This document shows positions 28,481-40,059 of a stretch of DNA of 64,000 nucleotides, one piece after another (position 1 is the stretch's first letter; each line of letters begins with the position of its first letter). The stretch lies in assembly GCA_037074765.1 (NCBI GenBank), contig JBAMDO010000561.1, positions 51,204 to 115,203 on the forward strand, read 5' to 3'. The notes beneath the pieces are model-generated. The model was not told the DNA's origin. It did no database searches and saw only the letters and a list, made by a program, of their open reading frames with translations. Source of the stretch: Mansonella perstans (Eukaryota > Nematoda > Chromadorea > Rhabditida > Onchocercidae). The position numbers and the translations under genes are program-made.

Positions 28481-31400
28481 TCATAATAATGTTTTTCAGA
28501 AAAAGTATCTATATTTGTATTGCTGGATTCGGAGAAAATTATTCATTCAGTATGAATGAATCGGCAAAAAAAGGTCAATAGATTACAAATTCAAAAAGTA
28601 CTGTGGTTGAATTTCTTAAATTTTATTCCAAGTTTTGTTACGAATTTTTTCAAATTCTGCTGATCTGTCCATTTCAACCTCAATGCAAAAAGAAAAAATA
28701 GAATTATTTCAGTTTCTGAAATAACACTGAAAGATTGACTGCTTTCAAAACTTATTGATTTAAAAATGTTTGACATCTAAATAGAAAATTACGGAAATTT
28801 GCCTATAAGTGCATTATATTTCAATATAAAAGGCTGGAAACATCTTTAGAATGTTTAGATGCAAAAATTACCAGTAGTTATAATAAGTTTGGTTTCAATT
28901 ATTAACTTTCAATAGCGAAATATTATCATCATCATTTTAATCCGCAACAATTTTAATTGAATGATTTAAGCACAAATATTACAGACAGATTTTTCAATAT
29001 CGTTAGGACTAGTTCACCATCACATGACGTACGCTTTTTTCTCAAATTTTTATTTCATGCTTCACAAAATGTTTGATTAATCTATGAATCAATTAATTAT
29101 TATGCTTGTTCTATCACATCATCATGTGATTGAAATAAAATTTTAAAAAAAATAAAATAAATGATTGCAGCTTAAACAGATGAATTTAGACTTTTATAAA
29201 TATTACTTAAAATATATTTGTTTTTTTGAATTACAAATACAGCAATGAATTTCAAAATATATACTACCAATCATTGGACGTTTTTATAGATATAGTACTA
29301 CTGTGTGTGTGTATGTCATTATGTGCACTGTGTGTGTACTTGTATTTGTACTCATACACATATACCCGTCTTATATATTTGATATATATCATTATCATTA
29401 GCAACAAATCCATTGAATCTTAAACATCGGCAGCATTTTCATTTGTTCTATGGCATTCCTCATTCTAAGAAAAAAATTTCAAAAAAGGAAAAAGTAATGA
29501 AAAATAAAACGAAACTTCATATATGTTTCATCAACTTTATTTGTTTGAAATAAATTATTGCAAATTAATTCACAACGAATTTGCTGTGAAAGTATCTTTC
29601 TTATGAAAGCAGGCTAAATTAATCAGATATGCTCGATTGTCGCTCAGCTTTGAACTATTTGATTTCATTAAAATTTATTTTCATCATATACTTTAGTTAT
29701 AATGTTCGTGATTTTAGAATTTATTTTGAATTTTTTGATTCAATTTCGTGCAAAAAAAGTCAATATTTATTGCCACATTATTAGTAATCCTTGAAGTTAA
29801 CAAATCGTTGCAATTTAGAATCAGTAGCAGTTGAGAAATGTAAAAACATTAGATATAGCTGCTGAATATTTATTTTGGAAGCCAAGTCTTAAATAAATGA
29901 AGGAAAAAGATGCTATTGCTGTTCACTAAAGCAATGTAAGCCGAGTAATTCTAAGAGTGAAATTGTTGAAGTAATCAGCTTTGCTGGAATCACTTGAGTG
30001 TCACGCCAAAAATCACTGGCCTCAATCATATGAATGTGAAAGAACTTCTACTGCGATGCATTTTCTACATTCTGCACTTATACATTAGAGCTGCAGAGTA
30101 TGAATTTTTTATAATGATGCAACATTTGAGCGAGAATTTCAAAAAGCTTTACGAACAATTACCATGACTGAATAGATTTCATATTCTATCATTGCTATCT
30201 ATGAATTTTTTTCAAAAAATATCAAATTGTCAACAGATTGACAACAAAGTCGATTAACAGCATAGAGCAATCGAGACCGATGCTATCAATACTGAATTGT
30301 CAACTTTTATGCACATGCAATATTTGTTAGCTTTATTGGGTAAGCCTTTCAAAAATCTTATTCTGTTTTATTTTTATTCTATGTCATTTACCTTATTCTA
30401 CTTTTTCTCATACACCATGTGTACAAACTATAGACTGAAACATCATGGCTGATCTGTGACATAATAAATATGCATTAAAAAGTGATAAGGAAAGAGTTAA
30501 GAGGAAAAATGCTATCGTACATATTTGTGACACTGAACAAGTTCATCACAAAAATGACACTGGACAAGTCCACCACAAAAGCTCAAGTTGAATGAGCCCT
30601 TGCATTTTCCATATAGATTTGATACGTTCAAAACAATTACAATGTTTCGATCAAGACTCGAAAATCATTTTGATTGGAAATTTTCTATGAGACAACGAAC
30701 TTTGCAGTCAGTTATTTCAAAAATCTCAGCAAATTTCCTCCTATTCCTCTGAAATTTAAAGCAACAAAATTTTTCTGTTTGATTATATCCTAAATTTTTG
30801 CTGAATTGTTACTTTAAAAGCTTTATGCGATTTATTTCTTAATTATTCGAAATCACTCGTCCATTCTCGTCTTTGGTAGATTACTGTATCAGCTTCTTTT
30901 TCGGAGTATTATACTAACATCCGAAAGTATCGTATCACCTCTTCGGTACTTTAACACTAGTAGATTTCTTCACATAAAATAAAATGATTCATTGAAGAGC
31001 AAAATAATTTAAAAACCACTCTAATCTTGTTATTTATTTCTGATGGTAAAAAAATTAACAAATGTTGTAATTTAAACATTACTGCCTGAATAAATAACTG
31101 ATACTACCGTCTCATCATTCATCTTTTAAAATTATCACCGATAAAACTTCTACGACACTGCTGTTGTTGAAAATTGATACAGATGAAAAGTAAACAACTA
31201 AAACAGGCATGCCAGATAAATTTGGCTTTACGTATATGACAAAAGCCACTTCAAACAACATTTCAATTTAATGTAAGCTACAAAACATCTTTCAACTATT
31301 CGACTTCATTCCTCTTTATGAAATGTATCGGAAAAAATCATAAAATACGAACAATGAGAAAATGAGAAAATGACATTTAGATAAATGCTGTGCTTTCAAG

Positions 31401-31629
31401 AGTTGCAAAATATATTTGTGTGTATATGAAGAACTACTTCTGCTTCCAACAATACAGGTAAACTTATTATAAAAAGTACATCGAAACAATCAATTGAACT
31501 TTCATCGGCGACGACTTCTTATTTTATCATACACTTTAGAGGACAGCTTAAAAAGTCACAGAAACTAAACAAAAAAGTGCTAGATTGTAAAGATAATGGC
31601 ATAATGCGGGATTGAAGAATGGATTACAC
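28480..31629. other. intergenic, no gene seen
   Basis: AT-rich with a short TG-rich tract at about 29300-29340. No frame has a recognisable motif. Nothing here is repeated elsewhere in the window as far as I can see, in contrast to the sequence on either side. Confidence 0.45.
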
Positions 31630-33583
31630 TCACGAGAGTTGTTTTGTTTCCAGGATAGTGACCTGCAAGAAATCCTCCCACGGTTTTTCCCATACTTCCA
31701 ATTTCATGATCTAAAAAAAGATACAAAATTAAAAATAAGTAATATATATGCTGTAACAGATGACTGATTAGAAAATCTAGTCTAACTAATTAACCACTAT
31801 CATTGCAAGCCATTCCTTCAAGAACAACTAACTAGTTCCAATGAAAAACCAATAACAGTCTATCTATCTCGTGCAAATTTATAAAATATTATTAACCTAA
31901 AAAAAGTAAGACTTTGTATTATTTACCTGAAATCAGGTCTAAATTCGATAAATAAATGCAGCTACATTTTTAATCAAAGTTAAACCTTCACATCCAGTAA
32001 TTAAAATTGGTTAAAAAAAACAGTTCTTCCAATTTTCTGAATATTTACCACAGCCGTACTCAAAATATAACGCCAAAAAATGCATTCAAATGCAACGAAA
32101 CTAAATATGACTCACACTGAAGTATAGTTCTGAGCGAAGTCACTGATTTCTAAATTTTATTCTCAAATGTTTCTGCATTATTTCAAGTTGGTATTTCAAA
32201 ACATTGTCGTCACATTCTCTAGCAATAATTTTAAGAATGTTCAATAGCCGCTGTGCTATTATGCTTAATTTTCAGATTCAGATTTATTTCCGATCCGATC
32301 ACTGCTTGACAATGGGTCACCGCAATGTCAACATTTCACCCGCATTATCTTCGCCATCATATTTTCAGATACGGTAAATGGACGATCTTAAATTATATGC
32401 AACAAACCTGATCCGGATGTCCTTCCAATCTTTTACACATTTCCAAGTTAACCTGCTCATTTGAATTCTGAAAATTCAACAGTTAAGTTAACACACACAT
32501 AGAGTCGCAGTAAAGTTCCGTCATTTTGCATTTAAAGCAATTGTTCTTTTCACCTTACCTCCCTACTTCCATTCCGCTCCTTCCCATTTCCGTCACTTCC
32601 TCATGGTTAAATGTCATTTTCGACTATTTCTTATTAGAGCTCCGTAATTTTGATTAGATAATTAAAATTCCAGAAATAAGCTCAGGAAACATACAATTAC
32701 AACAGAGAAAATAAGCTCGAGGAAGATACTTTTTTACATCCCGATCGAGCAACCTGGATATCCATCTTGTATTTCATGCCGGCGACAACTTGAGATGACA
32801 CATTGAGTACTTTGATTGGCATTAGATGATAAAGATCGTTTGACTGTTCATTTACCTTGCTGAAGACACTTGGCAACAATTGCTGCAAATAAATTAGCAT
32901 AAAGAGAAAATTACATGAAGCGACAAACTGATTGGAAAGTTTCCTTTCTCCGAGTTATTCTTCGGTGTTTTGAAATTCAAACTTCTCAGTAGATGGAATA
33001 TTATTGAAATAACTCAACTTTTCGATTCAAATATTTCTTTCTGTTTCATTTGTTAAGGTTCATTAGTAACAAAGTAATCTATACTTTTTTATATGCGCAA
33101 CATTATACGTTTGTTTTACACGCATAATTTTATGTCATACACACAATGAACGTGATTTATACGTAATCCATATAATGTATTCAACAGAATGTTTTTAATG
33201 ACACTTCAAAATGAAATGAAATGATGATAGGAAAATACAAAAAACTTAAACGTAGAAACGTGAAGCAAAAGTTACATTTGATTTATGGTATCCATGTGTT
33301 GTACGAGTAAAACTGACAAACTATCTGTATATGGACGGCATAAATTACTTATTTGCAATATATACTAGTGTGAAGCGGAAAAATAATGGCGGAATATAAC
33401 CTTTATATCATCTTCATCCGGACTACGTACTTCCCATCCTCCCACTATAAATTGCTTGGGTTGATCTGCTATAACAATGCGTTTTTCCGCCATATCAATG
33501 CGTTTTCCCGCAAAAGCTAACACTGCCACACCAAAGGATAACAAGACTATTATCGGCAACAGTGCCCCTTTTATAGACAGCAT
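31630..33583 (-). CDS. cystatin (onchocystatin/CPI-2 type), copy 2
   Basis: Secreted cysteine-protease inhibitor, paralogue of 18393-19433. Exons in coding order: 33583-33401, 32882-32730, 32467-32408 and 31710-31630, with the same phases and the same lengths for exons 2-4 as copy 1. Product 158 residues. Signal peptide MLSIKGALLPIIVLLSFGVA, Gly site VGGWEV, first hairpin SSQVVAGMKYKMDIQVA, second hairpin EKPWEDF with the usual Pro-Trp. The legumain site is kept as QSNDLYH. An in-frame Met 54 codons upstream (33745) would give a longer N-terminus, but MLSIK is preferred because it matches copy 1 and places the signal peptide first. This copy keeps both inhibitory motifs that copy 1 has altered, so it looks like the functionally conserved form. 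Confidence 0.95.
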
Positions 33584-33726
33584 CGTATCGATCCGATCGT
33601 TGCTTGCTGAAAGAAGGGAAAAGAGTAACAGACAAATGAGGAGTGTGACAGACAAATGTCGTCTTATGCAAATAGCAATGAAGTGCAGAGTATTGCGGAA
33701 AGAAATGTTGTTGAATGATACGTTTT

Positions 33727-33821
33727 TGCGGAATACTTCTGGCATGAATCAGAGAATGTTAGAAAAGGATTAACACTTCCCGAATCACAAATGAAAACGG
33801 TTTGGCGATTAGTATTCCGCA
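33727..33821. mobile_element. small element with 11-bp inverted ends
   Basis: Begins TGCGGAATACT (33727-33737) and ends AGTATTCCGCA (33811-33821), a perfect 11-bp terminal inverted repeat around 73 bp. Related ends occur at 34500 (ATTCCGCACC) and 34603 (ATTGCGGAA), with shared sequence (TTAAGTGA.TTGATGGATT and TTAAGTGAGCTGATGGATTG) beside them. It sits just upstream of cystatin copy 2. It may be a MITE-like element or a simple inverted repeat; no coding capacity and no clear target duplication. Confidence 0.35.
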
Positions 33822-34077
33822 CCGGTCCCGAGAAATTAAGTGATTTGATGGATTTGTCAGTATTTGTCGGAAAAAATTTGTAGCACAACCTTTTCTGTTT
33901 GGGAATTTGATAGTGCTTTGAATTGAGTGTGTTGAATTGAATTTGTGTGATTGGATTGAGTTGTGGGAACTTTCACCTCGAAGTTGGGTAACTGAACCTT
34001 TTATTTAAAAACGCGAAGCAAATTGAATAATAAGAGGGAGTGCTGGATTAATGCCAACTAGTCTGAAGATGATGAAA

Positions 34078-34156
34078 GCAGTTAATGGTCAATGGCAGTT
34101 AATGGTCAATGGCAGTTAATGGTCAGTAGCAGTTAATGGTCAATGGCAGTTAATGG
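34078..34156 (+). repeat. 17-bp tandem repeat, about 4.5 units
   Basis: Unit GTTAATGGTCAATGGCA starting at 34081, 34098, 34115, 34132 and 34149, with one variant unit (GGTCAGTAGCA). Short minisatellite upstream of cystatin copy 2. Confidence 0.9.
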
Positions 34157-35807
34157 AGATTGTGAATAGATTAACAGTTTATATAGGAGGAGAAGATGGG
34201 GTGGATCTGTTAATACAACGGACCATAAATCATTTTATATAAGCTGATTAATGGTCATAATGTGATAAGATAAAAATAGACATGAGTTTCGGCAATGCCG
34301 AAAAGATATGGGAAGTAATTATAAGGAGTGTAAATCATAGATAATGTCAAAAAAGTATGGGAATAATTCTAAGGAATATAAATCATCAAAAAAGTGTGGG
34401 AAGTAATTCAAATAAGAAATGAGATAACTGATGAATCACGGAAAGCATTCCCTATGAATTTGTATAAAATTTATTTTAATTTTCGCGACTTTCGCGACAA
34501 TATTCCGCACCAGTTCCGAGAGATTAAGTGAGCTGATGGATTGCCAGTATTTCGCTAAATAATCGCAGAGCATGCACAGAAACTGCCATCCAATCACTGA
34601 TGTATTGCGGAAAGAAAGCAAGCGGAATGATACTACGCTACTGCTCTGGCCCTTCCAAAAGGTGTAAAATTGTTGCGCGAAAGGAGCAAAGCTTTTGAAG
34701 AACTAAGAAACTAACTAAAGAACTACTAAGCTAACAAAAACTAATAATAAAAGAGCTGCTGTTCAAACTTTACTGCTTAAATACAATTGTGAAGTATCGC
34801 TCTTTGATTATAGTAGGGATGAAAAACGGCTTTTCGGTTCAGAAAAATTTCATTCCGGAAGTACTCATTCATTTGTTCCGTTTAATAGCACACCTTTTAT
34901 CATCCCATTGCAATCAGCACAAATTCTAACAGTTAATCGATCAAGAAACGGAATCGAGCAACGATTAGTTCTGTGCCAAACAAGAATTAATTAATGACAT
35001 ACACTTAAACTAATGAGGAACCAGTTCATCAACTGGCACTTCCAGTCAATGAAATATGAGCGTTGTTTACTTCAATTTTAATCTGAGACTTTGACGAGTT
35101 TTATAAAAAACTCATCCGTGATAAACAATGTTGAGATACATGGTTCCAAAAGGCGCTGGCAAGGCGTTGCTGTCTTTTGATGGTTATCAAAGTTTGTCAA
35201 AGTAACAAACATTCTGTTGGTTACAAAAGTGAACGATTATTTTGCTGAGAATTGCTCGATAATGTACACAATGAATAAAATAATGCAGTGGCAGTCCGCG
35301 GAAAATAGCAATGCAAACTCACTTCAACTTATTCTACAGTAAAATGTTTGATGTATCTTTGAGATAGCAATTCCAACAATGTATATTCCATGGAGCAATA
35401 TTAAACAAACCTTATTTTAATTTCAATTTAACTTGGTTAGATGATTCAAATAAATCTAGTTTTAATTTCAATTTAATTTGATTAAATGACTCAAATGAAC
35501 CAAAAAAACTAAAAATTTTTTTTGTCGTTTTAATGACGAAAGGAAAAAAATTCCTCTGTGTAAAAAGTTAATGTGTAAATATCCTTGCAAAAATGTCTTC
35601 TCAACGGTATTTCTTCTAATCTTTTCAGCAAACAGCTGACCAAATGCTAGAATTTTTGCTATTCTATGTTTATGTTAAAATACCTAAAATTAGATAATCT
35701 TAGCCCTTAGAGAAGAAAAACAAAAAGAATAAAAGGTTAGAGAAAAAAGGGAAAAAATAAAAATCACAATTAGTTTGGATTAATTACAATTACAAAAGAA
35801 AATTAAA

Positions 35808-36170
35808 TTCACAATCAGATAGGACGAATTACAATTAGACAGAATGAATTACAATTAGATAGAATGAACTAATTAACAATTAGAATGAATTGATTCACAA
35901 TTAGATAGGATGAATTACAATTAGACAGAATGAATTACAATTAGATAGAATGAACTAATTAACAATTAGAATGAATTGATTCACAATTAGATAGGATGAA
36001 TTACAATTAGACAAAATGAATTATAATTAGATAGAATGAACTAATTAACAATTAGAATGAATTGATTCACAATTAGATAGGATGAATTACAATTAGACAG
36101 AATGAATTATAATTAGATAGAATGAACTAATTAGTAATTAGAATGAATTGATTCACGATTAGGATGAATT
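35808..36170 (+). repeat. 86-bp tandem repeat, about 4 units
   Basis: The word TTCAC recurs at 35808, 35894, 35980, 36066 and 36152, exactly 86 bp apart. Each unit is itself built from diverged 17-20 bp pieces of the type ACAATTAGATAGAATGAATT. The last unit is truncated and diverged (CACGATTAGGATG). The array ends directly before the second reverse-transcriptase remnant. Confidence 0.9.
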
Positions 36171-36289
36171 AGAATAATAGCAAATATCGTGAGCTATTTT
36201 GTTTTTTCAATATTTACTCTATTCGTGATATTTGCAGATGTTTCTTTATGCGACTTCTACTCAAAGACTCAGCGGCTTTCCACGAAGCA

Positions 36290-36906
36290 AGATGTCAACG
36301 CTGCAAAGCTGCTTCGGAGACATCAGCACACATCAAAGTGATTCAGAATGTGCGTCCTCAGTCCTTTTAATTCAAATAAGTTGAGGTAAGCACGGTAGCA
36401 GATATAAATACCACTTTCTTTGTTAACGTCTGCTGTGACTCTTCGCAGCATCATACTGAAGAAAATGGTGAATAGAGATGGTGCAAGGATAGAACTTTGT
36501 TTCACACCATCGATTCTTGAGAAAGCTTGTAAAGTGTATCGGTAAATGACTTCCCACACTGACTTTCATGTAACAAGATAATCATTTTGAGGAATTCGAG
36601 AGGACATCCTAATCGTTCCAAAATCTCCCATAAGTCATTTCTGCTCACAGTGTCAAAAGCCTTGATGAGATCAATAAAGGTTATACGCAGCCCTCTGTTT
36701 TGCTCTTTAAACTCCTTCTGTAACTGTTTGAGAACAAGTACCATGTTGGATGTACTCCTACTAGCTCTGAAGCAGAGTTGTATCTCGATAGTTGAACTCT
36801 CGGACTTGTCTACTCTTTCCTCTTTTCTCGTCTCTTTCTTCTCTTTTTTTTTCTCCTCTCTCCTCTTTTTAAGTACCAATGCAAGATATACCAACAATCT
36901 TGCCAT
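36290..36906 (-). pseudogene. non-LTR reverse transcriptase remnant, copy 2
   Basis: Same remnant as 21165-21742 and near-identical over the shared part: FRASRSTSNMV, FIDLIKAFDTV, then frameshifted into DGVKQSSILAPSLFTIFF. This copy continues further, through SMMLRRVTADVNKESGIYI and a segment (RAYLNLFELKGLRT) typical of the stretch between motifs B and C. It ends in DVCADVSEAA, where an FADD-type motif C would be expected but is not intact. The element is dead but shows that the copy at 21293 was cut off. Orientation and the 86-bp array at its C-terminal side are unlike an intact LINE 3' end. Confidence 0.85.
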
Positions 36907-37620
36907 TTTTGAAGTTTGTATTGAAATTTAAACTTCTGCCTTTTTCAGCTCTGAAATACATATTTAAAAAATACATACTATCTCATTAACCTGATGATTT
37001 GTTAATCAATAGCTATCGCATATGTTCCAAAATGAATTTTATTGTGGAAGGTACGTAGAATGGATTTCTGTGTTCAGTAACCTTTTATGAATCAATTCTG
37101 TAACCTTCCGTTACGTTTTTGTAGGGCAAAGTCATGAAAATAATAAAGACTTCTTTATAAAGTTTTGCGCTATCAAGCCTTTTCTATCGAAATGTGAGAA
37201 ATGATGTCAAAATCATTACATTCACTTGAAGGGTTTGGATATCCATTTGAAGAGTTTCCGGCTTTCAATTCTTCAAAATTTTCAAGATTGTTTTTCCAAT
37301 GCAAAGGGAAATAAATAATTGCTAATTTCTATCGTCGAAATGGTTTGTATATGTGGAATTACAAAAAATTAAAAGAAGAAGAATTAATTTCCATAAAATA
37401 ATTTCAGATTTAAATTAATATCTTGAAAAACTATGATTCTCGTTCCTCGCCAAAATTATTTGTTTGTAACTAACACTATGAACGCAGGGGAAGTTGACGA
37501 TATAATACCCCAAACTCAGATTTGTTACATGGAAATCAGTAAAGATAGCTAGAGGAATCATGGATTAATTTACCTAAAAGTGATAACTTGTTTGTTACGA
37601 TCTTCTCTGAAGATCACGCC
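36457..37620 (+). repeat. 1.16-kb direct duplication, copy 2 of 2
   Basis: Partner of 21293-22455 at offset 15164 without indels. It ends at the same hairpin. Beyond it the sequence (37620-38090) is the inverse of 15450-15890, whereas copy 1 continues as the inverse of 15260 downward. The two copies therefore sit at different recombination junctions that use the same site. Confidence 0.88.
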
Positions 37621-38090
37621 AGTTGATAAACGTTTATCAGTGTGTTTAAATGAAGTTTCAGGGTGCATTAAACTGTTCTATTCGCAGAGTTAAGTACACT
37701 GTAATTTGACCATTCCTGCAATTATACTAGAATTCATGGCCAAAAATATTAATTTCAGAACTTTTGAATAGATTAAAAACCATTTTTTCATGTTGTTTCG
37801 TTTCTAACAAAAATGAAGTTGGTGAAAACTCATGTTCAAAAGAGGAAAGAAATTCAATGTGGTCATCAATTTGGTTAATTTTTTATTCAATATAAGAGTG
37901 ATTATAAAGAACTAAAATCATGATAAACTGATTAGTAGTTCGTTTTTAAATAATTAATTGTATTAGATTAAATTGAAATGATTGAATAGATTGGAAGGAG
38001 TTAGAAATGAAAAGTTCTTTTTCTCGACCAAGCAAATTGCACTCGCAGAACAAAAAAATTAGAATTCGTTGATTTCCAAAGGAACAAGCT
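37620..38090 (+). repeat. inverted repeat arm, partner 15450-15890
   Basis: Reverse complement of 15450-15890; paired coordinates sum to about 53499 (37921 with 15578). It runs directly into the broken family gene copy C at about 38150 after a segment (ACTACACTGCGAGAGCAAAAATG) that also occurs at 14930. Confidence 0.78.
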
Positions 38091-38149
38091 TCCAGTGCTA
38101 GTAGAGGATTTGAGGACTACACTGCGAGAGCAAAAATGAGAAGCCCGTT

Positions 38150-40039
38150 ATATCTAGCGAAGGCATATAAACTCGTATCTCGAACTTTTTTTTTTTTTAC
38201 TAATCTTTTTATTTTTTTACTAAATTTTTTTACCAATAAAATTTTACTAATCGGGAATTATGTCCTCTTTTTGTTACTTTAAGTTTGAATATATTGTCGA
38301 TTAGGAGCGCAACTTCCTATTTTCAGAGATTTTTTCCCGTCTCGTTGTCGAGATCTTAAGGAATTTTAGTTTTCTAAACAATGCAAATTTCTCTTCTATA
38401 TTGTTATATTATAAATTCGAACTACAGCACGAAAGGAGATTTGTGGATTATCACTGGTCGCCGGATCAAGCCATTTTGTTTGGTAGCCAAAAACCGCTGA
38501 ATATAGTTGGCGGGCCGATGGATTGCATGGTAGTGATGGTGACGTCGCACGAAGATCATCTAACGGTACTTAAAGATACAGCATATGGTAAGGAAATTGT
38601 AATGAATTTTTGGACTAACCGTAATTAATCAAAAAATGACGTGAAATCAGCACACAGTAAACAAAATATTTCGGATTATACAATTTCAGGTACGCATGTC
38701 ATATCTATTCCGGGTGAATGGAAGGAAAAAGGTAGTCCAATGAATGGAGTGATTATTCCGTGGAATCGCTATTCAGACATTAAGTCACGTCTTCATCATA
38801 GTTTAGTGATAATATCTCTTGTCTGTTACATTAAGATCATAAGAGACAGTAGAAGAAACAATTTAATTGAAGAATGCATATAAAATTATTTCATTTTTCC
38901 CTAAAAAACCGATGAATAACTTTGTGGCATATAAGTCGGTTATTATCATATTTGATTTCGATATATAAGCAAATTTTCAGTGGTAGAGTGCCAATTTATC
39001 ATTCATGAGTCCGAAGAAGGAATACAGTAAGTTTATTAGAAATTAATGAACATGTGATGCACAAGTGAAAATCTGAGCTTGAGCCATTTCTTCCCACCTT
39101 CTACTAAATATTAATGAATTTCAGACACCACTGAAGTTAGCCATCGTGATTAGTAAGGATGATAAACATCAAGAAGATGCTAAAAATGAAGCATTGAATG
39201 CAGCGCAAATTATTAGGAAAAATTTTGGTAACATGCCGATTTGCGTTGTTGCTCAACCGGATACTCAAAAAATGTAAGTCTGATTGGATAATTTCTTGGC
39301 TACGAGATGAATTTGAAACAGAGGAATTATGATTGCGCCAATATTCACGGAATGTTTGATAGGGTCCCAAGCATTAATTTGATATTTGGTGTTGGACAAA
39401 GTTGGACAAAGTAATAAACAAAGTGATAAATCAGTTATAGCAGGCAATGACAACTTTTATTGGTAATGCAAGCAATATTTTAACAAAAGTTATTTTAACT
39501 GGCACAAGAAAGGCATCTACTGTTTCACGGAACTGACATGCACATTGTTGTAAATAAATATGATACCAAAGAAACGTTGAAAATAAAGTTTGAGGACTGG
39601 AAGATTTGATGTTTCTGTTGACTTGATTTTACGTGATTTCACGTGCACGTGCTGTCGATATTTTCCAAAATATGCTCTTTCGTATGCTAACTTTGTGAAA
39701 TTATCTGTTCTGCAAAAGAAATTGTTCTTTCTTGGGAGTCATCGTACAATAGCGTTTCATTTTACAGTGGTCAATGGGACTGAACCCGAAGATAGGGTGA
39801 AGCGATATTCGGGCTGGATATTAAGAATTTTTAACGGGATGTTTGTGATTGCAGAAAAATGCAGTAATATTTTTTTTTTTTTTTGCAGTAGTGCATTCTG
39901 AGACATTCCTCTAAACACGTTATATTTACTTGATGAAACATCGACGACTGGAATATATTCTGAGGTATTCAATGAAGTTAAGTCTGGTTTCCATGGGGGG
40001 CCCGTTTATGTAATTATTGGAGTTGCAAAATACAGCTGA
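38150..40039 (+). pseudogene. broken secreted-protein family member, copy C, inverted
   Basis: Inverted copy of 24498-26290. It begins inside the third exon (the word TATCTAGCGAAGGCATATAA at 38151), so the signal-peptide exon and exon 2 are missing. The exon with WSPDQAILFGSQKPL is intact up to a stop TAA at 38626-38628 caused by one extra base, the same insertion as in copy A2. Further stops interrupt the small exon near 38985-39030 and the region at 39450-39470. Recognisable 3' exons include KLAIVISKDDKH, FFLGSHRTIAFHF and GPVYVIIGVAKYS-like sequence ending near 40039. Poly-T runs interrupt it near 38190. Pseudogene. Confidence 0.8.
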
Positions 40040-40059
40040 TGAAATCCAATAACGAAAAA

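Noticed and set aside
33584..33745. Longer N-terminus of cystatin copy 2 from an upstream in-frame Met
   Set aside because: It would bury the signal peptide and has no counterpart in copy 1.
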